A stretch of DNA of 64,000 nucleotides from Crotophaga sulcirostris (Eukaryota > Chordata > Aves > Cuculiformes > Crotophagidae): assembly GCA_013397455.1 (NCBI GenBank), contig VYZB01000030.1:2369505-2433504 (forward strand), written 5' to 3'. Shown piece by piece: positions 1-10,818 of the stretch. The position numbers and the translations under genes are program-made. The notes under the pieces were generated by a model. That model saw nothing but the letters and a program-made list of their open reading frames with translations. It did no database searches and was not told where the DNA came from. Within the stretch, counting starts at the first letter, position 1. Each line of letters opens with the position of its first letter.

Positions 1-1854
1 CAGCTGAGAACTGAGCAATGTAACATTTTGGCTCTTTTGTCAGATAGCAGAAGAGTTGTGCTGTTATGCATAATACACGAGCTTTAATAGTAAACATGCA
101 TGCAGTGGAGGTGTTGGAAAATCCTTGTAGCCATTGGTTTCTGAGAGTGGTGTTTACAATCACAGAAATACATTCACATTACTGCTGCTCAACATAGACA
201 GCAGAAAGATGCTTCTTAAATAAACAGCCAAGTCTGTATGGAGACATTTCATTTTTTTATAGGCAACCTGGTGGTTTTCTCTTTTTCCTCTGGAAGATGC
301 TACTGTGTCATTTGCTACTGAAAGCTGATGTATGTTGGCTTCTGACACTAGTAGTGATCTCCAGCGTGTAATGTCAGGGCAAGATGAAAGGCTACGAGAG
401 AGAGGACAGGAGCCCTGTATTCCTGGAGCAATGCTCAGGAGTTCTAAGTTTTTTGAGAGGTGACTTTTTAAATGAGTAATAAGAAACACACAAGCCTGAC
501 TTTTGTGATTTGCCATTCAGGTGGATATTCTGCACTTGATGCAGATGGATAGACTGGTTCCAGGGGTCACCTGAGGGTAGGAGTGAATGGGAGATGATAA
601 CACACCTTTTCAGGAAAGAGGAAATATTTTTGTCATTCCTATCAGTAAGAATAGCAAAGACAAAAGTGACCAGACATAGGAATTGGCAGACTGCATCATC
701 CCGTGCTCTGTTTCTCCTGGTAGCCAACAGCAGAGACACTGACAAGGATATTCACAGTAGGCAGATGAAAAATAGTCTGCCCCCCATCAACATCTTTTCC
801 TAATCCATAATAGCCAGAGGTTGGTTTCAGTTCTGAAAGTGCAGGGGTTTATATCCTTCCCAAGGTGTTTGCTGGTGTTAGCTGTGCTTGCTTGAGCTAT
901 TCTTGTTATCCATATAAATGTGCAGCCTTTGCTCTCCACCTCTGCCCTATCATTTCAGACTGGTGAATAGAACTGCACTCCCTGGGTTTCTCTGGGAGCA
1001 CATCACTGAAAAGGATGTTCTCTGTCCTTGATATTTCAAATCCACCCTGATTGGCAGCCAGCCCTCTAGCATCTGCTGAATTGGTTTCAAGATTCAGTGG
1101 TATTTTTTTGTTTTTTTGCTTAACTCTTTCTGTTCTCTAAATTTTGCGCTTTACAGCTGAAATGGGGATCACACAGATTTTTTGCATGGGACCAGGCAGA
1201 TTTTCCATTCTTGAATCATAAACTTAGGAAAAGGTATTTCTGGAAAAAGTGTCATGGTATCCAGAGGAGGTAATTCAGAGTAGAGGAGAAAATAATGTTT
1301 TTAAATAAGCGAGATGGTAATTATGTGCTCAGATAACTTCTAAAAACACATCAGAAGTCTATTCTCAGAAAATCTGCCTGTAGAGCCATTTGCAGTCAGA
1401 TATGAAAACAGCTGGGGTTGTCATGGTGTGGTAGATCATCTCTGGTTAGGCTAGGGCTAGAATTATTGCCAAACAATTTGATATGTCTATACTTTCAACC
1501 TCTCACAAGTTGGTAAGAAATTCTGTGAAAGCCCTGTAGCAAGCAGGCTGGGATTATATATCTGCCATTGGTTCAGCCCCTTCAGAGCTTCTGCTGTTTA
1601 CTCACTTGCCAGATTTAGTAGACACTGACATAAATGAGCTTCCTTGGATGAAATCCTAGTTCCATTTAGGTATTGATTTCATTGATGCTGGGATTACAGC
1701 CTGGAGTTTGAGAACATGAGGCTGAGTTGGACAAGCAAGCCCTTGACTGCATGGCTAAGGAGTCAGGTCCCACCTGAGCTGAATTACAAGGCCCTGAGTA
1801 TTATCTGTGGGTCACTTAACAATCTTTTTTGTTTACTGTTGTGTGTTGCTCTAG
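1..1854 (+). other. MINAR1: Non-coding sequence upstream of MINAR1 coding exon (probable 5' intron)
   Basis: No exon can be recognised here. The stretch is AT-leaning and CpG-poor and ends in a pyrimidine-rich tract followed by CTCTAG at 1849-1854, which suits a 3' splice site. In mammals the large first coding exon of MINAR1 is preceded by a separate non-coding exon. By analogy this stretch is the end of that intron and the promoter is outside the window. Short open frames at 160-803 on both strands look like chance. Confidence 0.55.
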
Positions 1855-1900
1855 AAGTGGAGTGCAGTTTCCAGGCTAAAGAACAAAATACGCTTAAGCC
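1855..1900 (+). other. MINAR1: MINAR1 5' UTR portion of the first coding exon
   Basis: This is the probable 46-base leader between the candidate acceptor AG at 1853-1854 and the start codon at 1901. The start context is GCCATGG with G at -3 and G at +4, a strong Kozak match. Alternative AGs at about 1867 and 1874 could also serve as acceptors, so the exact exon edge is uncertain. Confidence 0.5.
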
Positions 1901-4198
1901 ATGGAGTCCAACCAGGAATCCTCGCTTTTCCTGGTGAAGATCTTGGAGGAGCTGGACACAAAGCAGAATACTGTTTCTTACCAGGACCTCTGCAAGTCTC
2001 TATGTGCAAGGTTTGATTTATCCCAGTTGGCCAAGCTCAGAAGCGTTCTGTTTTACACTGCTTGCCTGGATCCTAATTTCCCAGCAACTTTGTTCAAAGA
2101 CAAAATGAGATGCACTGTAAACAATCAGCAATCAAAGAAAATCATGGTTGCAGCAGATATAGTAACAATATTCAACCTCATACAAATGAATGGGGGAGTG
2201 GCCAAGGAGAAACTTCCAGTTGCAAGACAGAAAGTGAAGAAGAAAGAGTCCTTTGAGTCCTGTAGATCTGACACAGAAATCTGCAATATGGCAGACTGTG
2301 TGCCCAACTGTGAGCTGAATGACCAGGAGTTTAATCGGGGTTTTCCAGTCAGAAGGTCTTCAAAATGCAGAAAGATGGACTGCAAAGACTGTCAGCAGTT
2401 TGTCCCCTCATCAGAACCCAACTTTTTACTCGGCGTCAATAAGGACATGAAGGGCCGGGCTGCCTCTCTGGACCGGCTGCAGGCGCTGGCATCCTACTCA
2501 ATTGCCACGTCTCCACCATGCGAGATGCAGAGTACATACTTCCCCATGAACATTGAAAATGAATCTATTTCAGACCAGGACTCCTTGCCTATAAGTGCAG
2601 GCATAAAAGAAACTTTCATTTCAAATGATGAGCCATTTGTGATGCAGTCGTGTGTCCAGAAAAGAAATATATTCAAAGAAGATTTTCATAATCTGATTAC
2701 AATATCTCCCAACTTAATACCATCCAACAAAACTCCAGAAGATGGGCACAGAGAGCCTCAAAACAGGAAAGAAAGCTCCAAGCAGGCTTTCTTCAACCAC
2801 AGCTTTGAGATGCCGTACAGCAGCCAGTACTTGAATCCAGTTTATTCTCCTATACCAGACAAAAGACGAGCAAAGCATGAAAGTTTAGATGATCTTCAAG
2901 CTTCAACTTATTTTGGCCCAACTACTCTTCTCGGGCCCCAAGATGCCAAAAAGTGGGCTGGAAAACCAACTAAGCAAACTGCCTGGCCAGCTAAAAGCTG
3001 GAGTTTAAATACTGAGGAGGTACCTGACTTTGAACGATCATTTTTTAATAGGAAGCAGTCTGAAGAGAAGCCACGATACCAGAGTTCAAACAACCCCTCT
3101 CCAAACTTTCCTTCAGCTGACAGGCATCAGTCCTACCTAAACACGAAGGAGCAGCAGCAAATTATGCAGGCAAGCTACGCTGTGAAACCAAATGGACATA
3201 AACCCAAGGAAATTCCTTCCATTCTAGATGTGGAGAAACATGAGCCAGTCAAAAAGTTTAAGGATAAAAGCATTAATTGTACTTCTGTTCAGATCTTAAG
3301 CCTTGACAGGACCACGAGTGTGGGAACACAAACAGAGCAGCAAGTTCTGGACCACAAGAAATGCAAGGATCTGTGTGCAGCAGGCCAAGCCAAGTATGGA
3401 GAGCGGCACTCTCTTAAGCAGTCGGATGATGACTCTGAAATTGTGAGTGATGACATCAGTGACATTTTCCGGTTTTTGGATGACATGAGTATCAGTGGGT
3501 CAACAGGAGTGATGCAGTCTTCATGCTACAACAGCACTGGTTCCTTGTCTCAGGTGCATAAATCAGACTGTGAGAGCTCACCTGAGCACAATTTGACTAA
3601 AATCTCCAATGAGAGTGCCTGTAACAAATTGGATAAAGTGGTCCGAGCAGATATCAGTAACACAGATGATGAACTAAAATCAAGCGTCTGCAAATTAGTT
3701 TTGAGGATTGGTGAAATAGAGAAGAAACTGGAATCTCTCTCAGGTGTCCGAGAAGAAATCTCCCAAGTCCTGGGAAAATTAAGCAAGTTGGATCAAAAAA
3801 TTCAACAGCCAGAGAAGGTCAGTGTACAAATAGATCTCAATTCTTTGACAAGCGAAGCTGCGTCAGATGAGAGTAACTCCCCGCAGATATTTCAGTGCCA
3901 CAATACTCCTCATGGAGGCAAACTGGATAATAATCCAGAATGGTGCTGTTCAGATGCCAGTGGAAGTAATAGCGAGAGTCTTCGAGTAAAAGCCTTAAAA
4001 AAAAGTTTATTTACTAGGAGGTCATCAAGATCTTTAACAGAGGAAAACAGTGCAACTGAATCCAAAATAGCAAGTATTTCAAACTCTCCCCGAGACTGGA
4101 GAGCTATTAGTTACACCAACCAAGTTGGCATTACAGAAGAGGAGATGAAAGAGAGAGATGGAGGAGAAAATAAGGACTGGCACAGGAAATCTAAAGAG
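1901..4198 (+). CDS. MINAR1: MINAR1, first coding exon (residues 1-766): N-terminal and disordered region
   Basis: This exon encodes most of MINAR1 (KIAA1024, UBTOR; major intrinsically disordered NOTCH2-binding receptor 1). The family has been reported to bind and stabilise NOTCH2, dampen angiogenic signalling, and restrain mTOR signalling through DEPTOR. Residues 1-105 are hydrophobic and probably folded (starts MESNQESSLFLVKILEEL). After that the chain is polar, Ser/Asn-rich and low in hydrophobics, as expected for a disordered region. Visible landmarks are two related SLD-type Ser motifs near residues 188 and 326, a TQT motif at 476-478, an acidic stretch near 508-535, a heptad-like probable coiled coil near 590-640, and a basic Ser-rich patch near 694-715. 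The exon ends in GAG|GTAATT; the frame otherwise reads 11 codons into the intron and stops at 4232-4234. Recognition rests on memory of the human protein. Identity is very likely; the exact length rests on the splice calls. Confidence 0.95.
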
Positions 4199-5591
4199 GT
4201 AATTTCAACTTTAACTTGCATAATAAGCACTTAAAAATAATCTAGTTATGAATGTCTTCCATAGTCATCACAAGCCTCAGGGTATGACAATACTTTGCCC
4301 TACCATATTATGCCTGTCTTTATTGTTATCATAATTGAGTGATTTTGTACCTATATCTTCTTGCTTGGCAGCTGCAATATGATGAAATTGTTCCTTAAAA
4401 GCACTTTGCTCTTTTGAAAAGGGAGGGGGGGTTGTGTGGATGAGATCTTTGGGAGATGATGGTTCTTCATCATCAGTGGCGATATAATGAGGCTGGGTAA
4501 TTAACTTGGTGAAAAGGGCGTGAGGAAAATTGAAATTCTCTAGGGGTTGTTTTAGATGGGATATTTTGAAATTGCATTGTGACGGCTTTTATCAGACACA
4601 AACTAGTTATATTCTTTATATCTGACTTTCATGGTAATTTACATGAATCTTAAACCTCTTGTTGAGGAAATGCAGCATAGCTGTGGTCTCAGAAAAGCTT
4701 TGCCCACCCTCCCGAAAGCTGCCCACTGCTGTCTTCACAAATCACAAAGCTGTTGTGGCTGTCCCTGTGCTGGGCTTTGGTTGCTGCTCAGTTGGAACTG
4801 TGCATGGTGTGAATGTTTTTTTCTATTTCGTGGACAGTGGAGAGGGCTGGGAATGCTTCATCTCCCTTGTCAATCAGGACCATGCCATGGACATGCTGTA
4901 CCCCCTTATGATGGGCAGTGAAGGCGGAGAAAGGTTGAAAAAGGAGAGGAAGAGGTTTGATGGAGATAAGTGCAGTTGGATGAGCAAGAAACCATAAACC
5001 ATGGGTTACAGCAGGTTGTAGAAGGGGAAGAAGGTTAACCTTAGTAAGTCCAAAACTTGGCTTTTCTGTACATTGATCTGTACATTGACTTTGAAAGTCC
5101 CTTCTTCACTCCTGCAGTGGCGGCTAACACTTGATTGGTACCATGGATGGTGTGATGTCAAGGGGGTGCTGCCTGGGGGCTTCCAACAAGACTTCTTTGT
5201 GTTAAGATTTGGTCTGGAAATGGAAATCTGGAAGTCTGCATGGATGTTTTAGCTTTTCCAGATCTGTTAGGCTCTTCTGGATGTCAGAGCCATTTTCACA
5301 ATAGCTTTATAACTATAAACAGTACAAACCATAAATTTTCTCTGCTACATCAGCTTCATGTTCCTGTTATGGTGAACATGAAGTTGTGTCTGCAAAGTAC
5401 TCTTTGGTATTATGAGAAGAGGGTGTGCAAATGGATTAAGGCCATCCAAAACCTTTGTCCTAGCTGGTACTGTTCTTGTCATGGCTTAAGCAATATTATA
5501 CAGTGCATCTGAAAGGAATATCTCTGTCCTTTTTGTTTAACCCCCTCATAGTCCTGTTTCTTCTCTCAAATTCTTTTGAACCCTATTGCAG
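4199..5591 (+). other. MINAR1: MINAR1 intron between first and second coding exons
   Basis: The donor is GTAATT at 4199 and the acceptor is the CAG ending at 5591, after a T/C-rich run that includes TCTCTGTCCTTTTTGTTTAA near 5520. It is a phase 0 intron of 1,393 bases. Open frames at 4631-4997 and 5240-5512 have no recognisable domain. No repeat element or clear AATAAA just after the donor was seen. Confidence 0.85.
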
Positions 5592-5846
5592 GCAGACAGG
5601 CAGTATGAAATCCCACAGCCACATAGACTCTCTAAACAACCAAAAGATGCTTTCTTGATTGAACAAGTCTTTAGTCCTCATCCCTACCCTGCATCACTCA
5701 AGTCTCACATGAAAAGCAACCCGCTCTACACAGACATGAGGTTGACAGAGCTGGCTGAAGTGAAACGCGCCCAGCCATCATGGACCATAGAGGAATACAC
5801 AAGGAATTCAGGGGATAAAGGCAAGATTGCAGCATTGGATCTACAA
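5592..5846 (+). CDS. MINAR1: MINAR1, second coding exon (residues 767-851)
   Basis: These 85 codons begin ADRQYEIPQPHRL and end ALDLQ, immediately before the donor GTGAGT at 5847. The segment belongs to the C-terminal block shared by MINAR1 and MINAR2 (UPF0258-type family) and is the most conserved part of the protein. It contains the signature-like stretches AFLIEQVFSPHPYP and SNPLYTDMRLTELAEVKR and a tryptophan at the motif PSWTIEEY. Acceptor and donor are both phase 0, so the exon is symmetric and could be skipped without a frameshift. The NPLY segment resembles a tyrosine-based sorting or PTB motif, which is inference only. Confidence 0.95.
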
Positions 5847-6934
5847 GTGAGTCCCATTTGTTTAATTTGAATGGCTTGATTGCAAATGAATGTTGGCAGA
5901 ATATGCATTTAAGAAGGGATTTGAAGGCTCAGGAAGGAGCTATGCAGTATTGAGCTTCTAATCTTGGTGATCCCTATCCATCCTGGCCAGGAACAAAGAA
6001 AAATGTGGATGTCTGATTGCCGAATGGTGATCCTTGACAGGTTGGTGCTCTCAGCTTATTCTGCAGTGGAGAGATGTCTGCTAAGCCATCACGGTGTTAG
6101 TAGCTCTAAAGAGTTTAGGGGTAAAGGGTGCAGAGATGAACTGGTCCCTTATTGCAGCAAGACAGAGTGGTGCAGAAGCTGGCATTGCTGCTTTTTCTAC
6201 TATCCTTGTTCTGTCTGAATTTAAATGTTAGAGAATTTAAATGTTAGGTCTTTTTCTATTTTGCTAGGAACATGAGACGTAAAATACGTGTAGAAAGCAT
6301 TCAATACCGTGACTGTTTTTGAACCACATCACTGTTGCAGCTTTGACATCGCTGCTGGAAACCAGAGTCATGTGAAGAGCTGATCAGCTAATGGTCTGTC
6401 TTGTTTGCATTTTAGTTCAGCTTGGATGTGTGCAGGCTCTTCTGCAACAAGCAAAGCAGAGCAAGTTACTAGGAGACAAATCCAAATTTTGGATTTAAAC
6501 TTTTCCAAACTGTGGTTGTATTTGAAATCACAATCCTGATATATAATGGGCTGCCCAGACCCAGGACTGAGTGCCCACGTTGGTTACACTGTCTAGCCTG
6601 ATAAAAACGAGACATCTAGGAGGGGGGGTATCTAAGCACAGATTTAAAGAGGAAACATGAAGAATGCCATTCTGAATGTGTAAAGACCAAAGAAATGTTG
6701 CTATATTTGGTAACGAAACACAAAATGCATCACATAATGAAATCCACACTGATGCACAGATCACTGTGTATCATTTATATGTATTTATACAGCAGCATGC
6801 AGGGCCAGTGGGAGGGATGGTGCTGACTTTGGGCATTTTGGACTCCTTGCATGCGTGTGCATGCCCCAGAGCAGAGCAAGCTGCTTCAGCTAGCTACAGG
6901 CGTGGCAGCAGTTGGGGTACACTGACCTACAGCT

Positions 6935-6954
6935 CGCGGCTTCTCGGCGCCGCG
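6935..6954. promoter_or_regulatory. Intronic CpG cluster
   Basis: Six CpG dinucleotides fall within 20 bases, including the run CGGCGCCGCG, in an intron that is otherwise very CpG-poor. It is far too short for a formal CpG island. It may be a small regulatory element or a surviving unmethylated core. The function is inferred, not shown. Confidence 0.25.
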
Positions 6955-9024
6955 CTAACACAGTTCTGTGATCAACAGTCTGTGTGATGCAGTCATACAC
7001 AGGCAGGGAGTCTGCTTGTCTCCAAAGCTTGTCTGCCAGGGAAGATGCCATGCAAGAGCCTTAGACTTGCAGCTCCACATCAGCTCTTGATGGATCAGTG
7101 CTGAGGGACCTAACTTGGCTCAAAACTCATCATACTAAGCCCTAGGAGAGCATCAGGATACTAGGAGGAGAAGTGCCATGCCATGCCACCCCATGTTAGC
7201 TGGTTTTGAATTAAAAACATCCCCTGTAGTGCTGTAGTGCAACTACCACGAGTGTTTGTGCAGCACTTTGTGTACAACAAATTCACCTCTTGGCTTAGCT
7301 CACGCAAACTTCCCTGTACTCACCAGTCCTGCTCCTTCTGGTGGCTGAAGTGCGCTCAGAGAGAAGCCAAGTAGCACAGGGACCAGACTGCGTTTTGCCT
7401 CAGCTGCCTGCTGCTTTTTGGGTCTTAGAAGCATTAAAGGGCTTACTAAATTCCTAACCCTTTTTTGCAGACTGTATGCTAGAGTAGGGACAGGTTGAAA
7501 GAAGCTCCTCTGCAGCAGGCAGTCAAAAAGCATCCTTTACCTGCTGTGTGGAGGCAACGAGGGAGGTGATATTTGGGAGCAAAGCTCCCCTGAGAGAAGT
7601 GTTCTCCATCTGCTCCTCTTTGGGCCGTTTTGTTCCCTGTAAGCAGCTCTGTGTGACTGTGAACAAACCAGAGAAATCGGCTTATTGCCATCATTTATCT
7701 TTAGGATAAAGGTGATAAAACTTTACTGGTTTGATTCTCTCCCTCCAAAAGGACTGCCAGAATTGCATCTACTCCACAAAGCCCATGTCTAGACTTTATA
7801 ATAGAGCTTACTGACAAACTTAAAAAATAGACACAGACTGATGAGTGGGGTTTTTTTCCCAGTGATTACATTTATTAGAACTGAAAGTAAATACATTATG
7901 CTTTAATGAACATTCCTTCTTCTGGCAATGAAATGGGAAAGGAAGCTGATTAACAGTAATGGGCCTTTTTAATAATGCATCTTCCTTCTCAAGTAGTTAT
8001 AAGGTCAATACCAAGGCAGAGAGGTCCAAAACTGTAGTTTCCTTGAAACATAGCACGATTATCTTTGGCATTTTTCTGGCTTTGTTTATTTAAGATTTCT
8101 CGTGGCACTTGACAAGTCTGCTGGGTTTTCCTTTCAAAAAGGAACTGCAAAACTAAAGTCAGGCCAAAGTTTGTCCCAGGTGTGGGGTCTGTGTGAGATC
8201 TCATCACTTTGCTCTGTGCATGATGATCCACTGGGATGAAACATTGTCAGGCTATTTTCTGATGCCTTTGGAGATGAGGTTGCTGATTTTTTTCAGAAGG
8301 CTGGAACAGGTCATTCTGAGCCCAAATGGTACAATCTCAGCCTCAGCTAATGGTCTCTGTTTCCACATACTTGCGCTGACATGGAGTTTGCCATTAAATA
8401 ATCATAAAACCGCTGCTCAATTTTAATTGTTTATTTCTAGGGTAGCTATAAAATCACTTCTTGTGGTTGTTCTGTACATAAAGCAAATACTGCTTTCGGG
8501 CAAAGCAAGGTTTCAGCCAGTAGCTCGTAGCCACAAAATCTGAATTAGCCAATTAAAGGCTTACGCAAATCCCTCTCAAGTCAGCTGGAGTTTCTTTGTG
8601 CAGAGTCCAACGAGCTTTGGATCAGGTGTGTTGTGAACCCAGAAATGGGGTGTGTTAGGGTATTCTCACTGGAACATTTTTATGTGGAATCTTTTTCATT
8701 TTTTAAAGAAATGGCCTTTTAGATCCCCAGGCACAGGAGACAGCTTCGAGGAAAAGCTGTCATTTTTCAAAATGTTCTTTCTGCTTTGTGCCTTTCTAGT
8801 GGTAAGTGCAATATAATGCCTAGTGTTTGGGTTTCCCTCATTTTCCCTAGTAGAAAGGATGAGGGGAAAAAAACAAGCAAGGTGGAAATGCAAAACTTGA
8901 AGACCTCATAAATTTTCAGGAAGAAAAGATGAAAAAAAAAGGAAATAAGCCATTCAAATGGAAACACTGACAACTTTCCCCAGGTTGCCTTTCATTATGT
9001 GACCAATTCAGATACCCTTCACTG

Positions 9025-9053
9025 TTTTTTTTTTTCCTTTCCTTTCTTTTTTC
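9025..9053. repeat. Intronic polypyrimidine tract
   Basis: A run of T with interspersed C (T-run, then CC/TTT blocks) inside the second MINAR1 intron. It is low-complexity sequence. It is about 950 bases from the real acceptor and is not itself followed by a good AG. Confidence 0.6.
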
Positions 9054-10009
9054 GTCACCTAAGGGGAATGGGATGCCCAATTGTGCCATTTATAAGGGTA
9101 CTCTTAAAATCACCTCCAACGCAGAGAGACTCAGACTTTGGCAATGAGCAGAGTATTGCCTCCTGTAGAAATATAGATGCTGCCATTGGGATTAAATGGT
9201 CTCATCTGCAGAGGTGGTCCTGCTGGTGTAATGTAGGTTACTATGCCAGGTGTCCAGTTCTCCTTCTCCTACTACAAAAACTGAGACAGCATTGTGCACT
9301 GAGGGAACTTTTAGAAGACAGAGGTGGAAGGCGAGCTGGAAGCTGAGGATCGCTCTGTCCTGGGTGATTTCATGGAAACCCACTTGCAGCCCCCTCCATG
9401 GGGTGCTTGGCACCAGCTCTCTGTGGTTGTGTGTTCCCATACTGGAGTGAAGGGCTGGTGTCCCCAGGTGTTGCCAGTTTGGAAGGTATCTGCAAATTGC
9501 CCATCTAGAGGGACAGGGTGCTGGATGGGGCTGGGCAATCGCATCCTGCAAGCAAGCTACGGTAGCAAGATTAGGGTCAGCTTTATAAAATGTAGTGCAT
9601 GAGGAGTATATGTTAAGAACCCTTCCCATCAACTGGGCTTTAATAATTTAAAAAGCGGTAACAGACCGGTAGTTGCTGACATCTCTACTGTCTAGCAGAT
9701 TAAAGAGATTTTATTTAAATGCCATCCAAGATGACGAAGTTTCTGGCAAATCAGAGGTACGTGAGGGATTTTGTAGCAGAATTATCCTGTTGCAGGAGTT
9801 TATTTTTTGCAGTATTTTGGTGCCACTTTCATCAGTCTTATGGAACTGGGACCAGGAGTTGAAGGGATGTGAGAAGTGGCAGTAACCCACTTTATCCTGA
9901 GAGCAGACTGAGATGCAGTTGTGAGGCCTTCAGGCACATCTGCTTTATTTATTTATTTTATTAATGAGAGATTCCAGACAATTAACAACTGTTTCCTTTT
10001 AATTTTTAG

Positions 10010-10207
10010 ACTCAAGAATCTTTAAACCCAAACAACCTAGAATACTGGATGGAAGACATTTATACTCCTGGCTATGATTCCTTATTAAAACGCAAAGAAG
10101 CTGAGTTCAGAAGAGCAAAGGTTTGCAAGATAGCTGCCCTGATAGCAGCAGCAGCTTGTACGGTTATTCTGGTCATTGTAGTTCCCATCTGTACGATGAA
10201 ATCCTGA
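10010..10207 (+). CDS. MINAR1: MINAR1, last coding exon (residues 852-916) with the membrane anchor
   Basis: This exon encodes 65 residues plus TGA at 10205-10207. It starts TQESLNPNNLEYWMEDIY, continues with a charged juxtamembrane stretch (KRKEAEFRRAK), and then has one hydrophobic segment at about residues 889-913 (VCKIAALIAAAACTVILVIV followed by VPICT), leaving only about three residues beyond it. This is a C-terminal single-pass anchor, so the long disordered region would lie on one side of the membrane. The juxtamembrane basic residues and two cysteines (890 and 912) are visible; the cysteines are possible palmitoylation sites by inference. The block is nearly invariant in vertebrate MINAR1. 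Confidence 0.95.
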   Translation, partial: TQESLNPNNLEYWMEDIYTPGYDSLLKRKEAEFRRAKVCKIAALIAAAACTVILVIVVPICTMKS

Positions 10208-10457
10208 ACCTGCGGACAGACCTGTGACTCCCAGCCATGTGTATCTCAGCTAGCTCATGCTGTGTTTCAAATGTCTGATGGCAGAAGTGTGAAGAATTTG
10301 CTAAGGAAGAATCTTCTGAGGATATCCTGATGGAGAACGCTGTAAACATAGGCAAAACATGAAACAACAAGAGAAACGTTTTTTGCAAAGTATTATTTTA
10401 AATAGCAGACTGTGGCGGAGATAATGGGAACTCAGTTCAATTTTTATGCAGTTTTAG

Positions 10458-10467
10458 AAGTGCAATA
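10458..10467 (+). promoter_or_regulatory. Predicted miR-25/32/92/363-family target site (8-mer)
   Basis: AAGTGCAATA is complementary to positions 1-10 of miR-92a (seed AUUGCAC), 250 bases past the stop codon in the MINAR1 3' UTR. An A/T-rich flank follows, which favours accessibility. The match is seen in the sequence; regulation is inferred. Confidence 0.45.
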
Positions 10468-10809
10468 TTTTTTTTCCCTAAAGAAACAATATAATGTTTT
10501 ACAGAATCAGAGACTGATGAGAATCTAGGCAAAAGAGGGAGGTATGGGTACATGGAGGTAGCACTGTATAGAAGGGAATGTTCTATATGCTTTACATCGG
10601 GGAGCTAGGAAAGTCTTAAAGCTCTCTACAATGTAGAAAACTCTGAATGTATTGTATTTATTTTATAGTATTTATGTATTTCATGATCATTTGATTGAAA
10701 GCAGACTGTATAGCCGTGAACAGAGTTCATTCCTATGTTCAGATTAAAAAGGGCTCTTTGTATTTGGTCTTGCCCTAAGACCCACTCTATCATCACTGAG
10801 TACTTCAAT

Positions 10810-10818
10810 AAGTGCAAT
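10810..10818 (+). promoter_or_regulatory. Second predicted miR-25/32/92/363-family target site
   Basis: AAGTGCAAT is complementary to miR-92a positions 2-10 (a 7-mer-m8 with extra 3' pairing), 352 bases downstream of the first site in the same 3' UTR. Two matches of this quality to one seed family are more notable than one. Confidence 0.4.

Larger units (their letters stand above)
5847..10009 (+). other. MINAR1: MINAR1 intron between second and third coding exons
   Basis: The donor is GTGAGT and the acceptor is TTTTTAG at 10003-10009, preceded by a polypyrimidine tract (GTTTCCTTTTAATTTTTAG). It is a phase 0 intron of 4,163 bases. It contains a dense CpG cluster at 6935-6954, a T/C-rich tract at 9025-9053, and AT-rich, homeodomain-motif-bearing stretches near 7860-7985 and 8395-8600 that could be conserved intronic elements. 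The 146-codon antisense frame at 9192-9632 looks like chance. No transposable element was recognised. Confidence 0.85.

Noticed and set aside
9192..9632. 146-codon antisense frame in the second MINAR1 intron
   Set aside because: Random composition with an overlapping frame on the other strand; no support.
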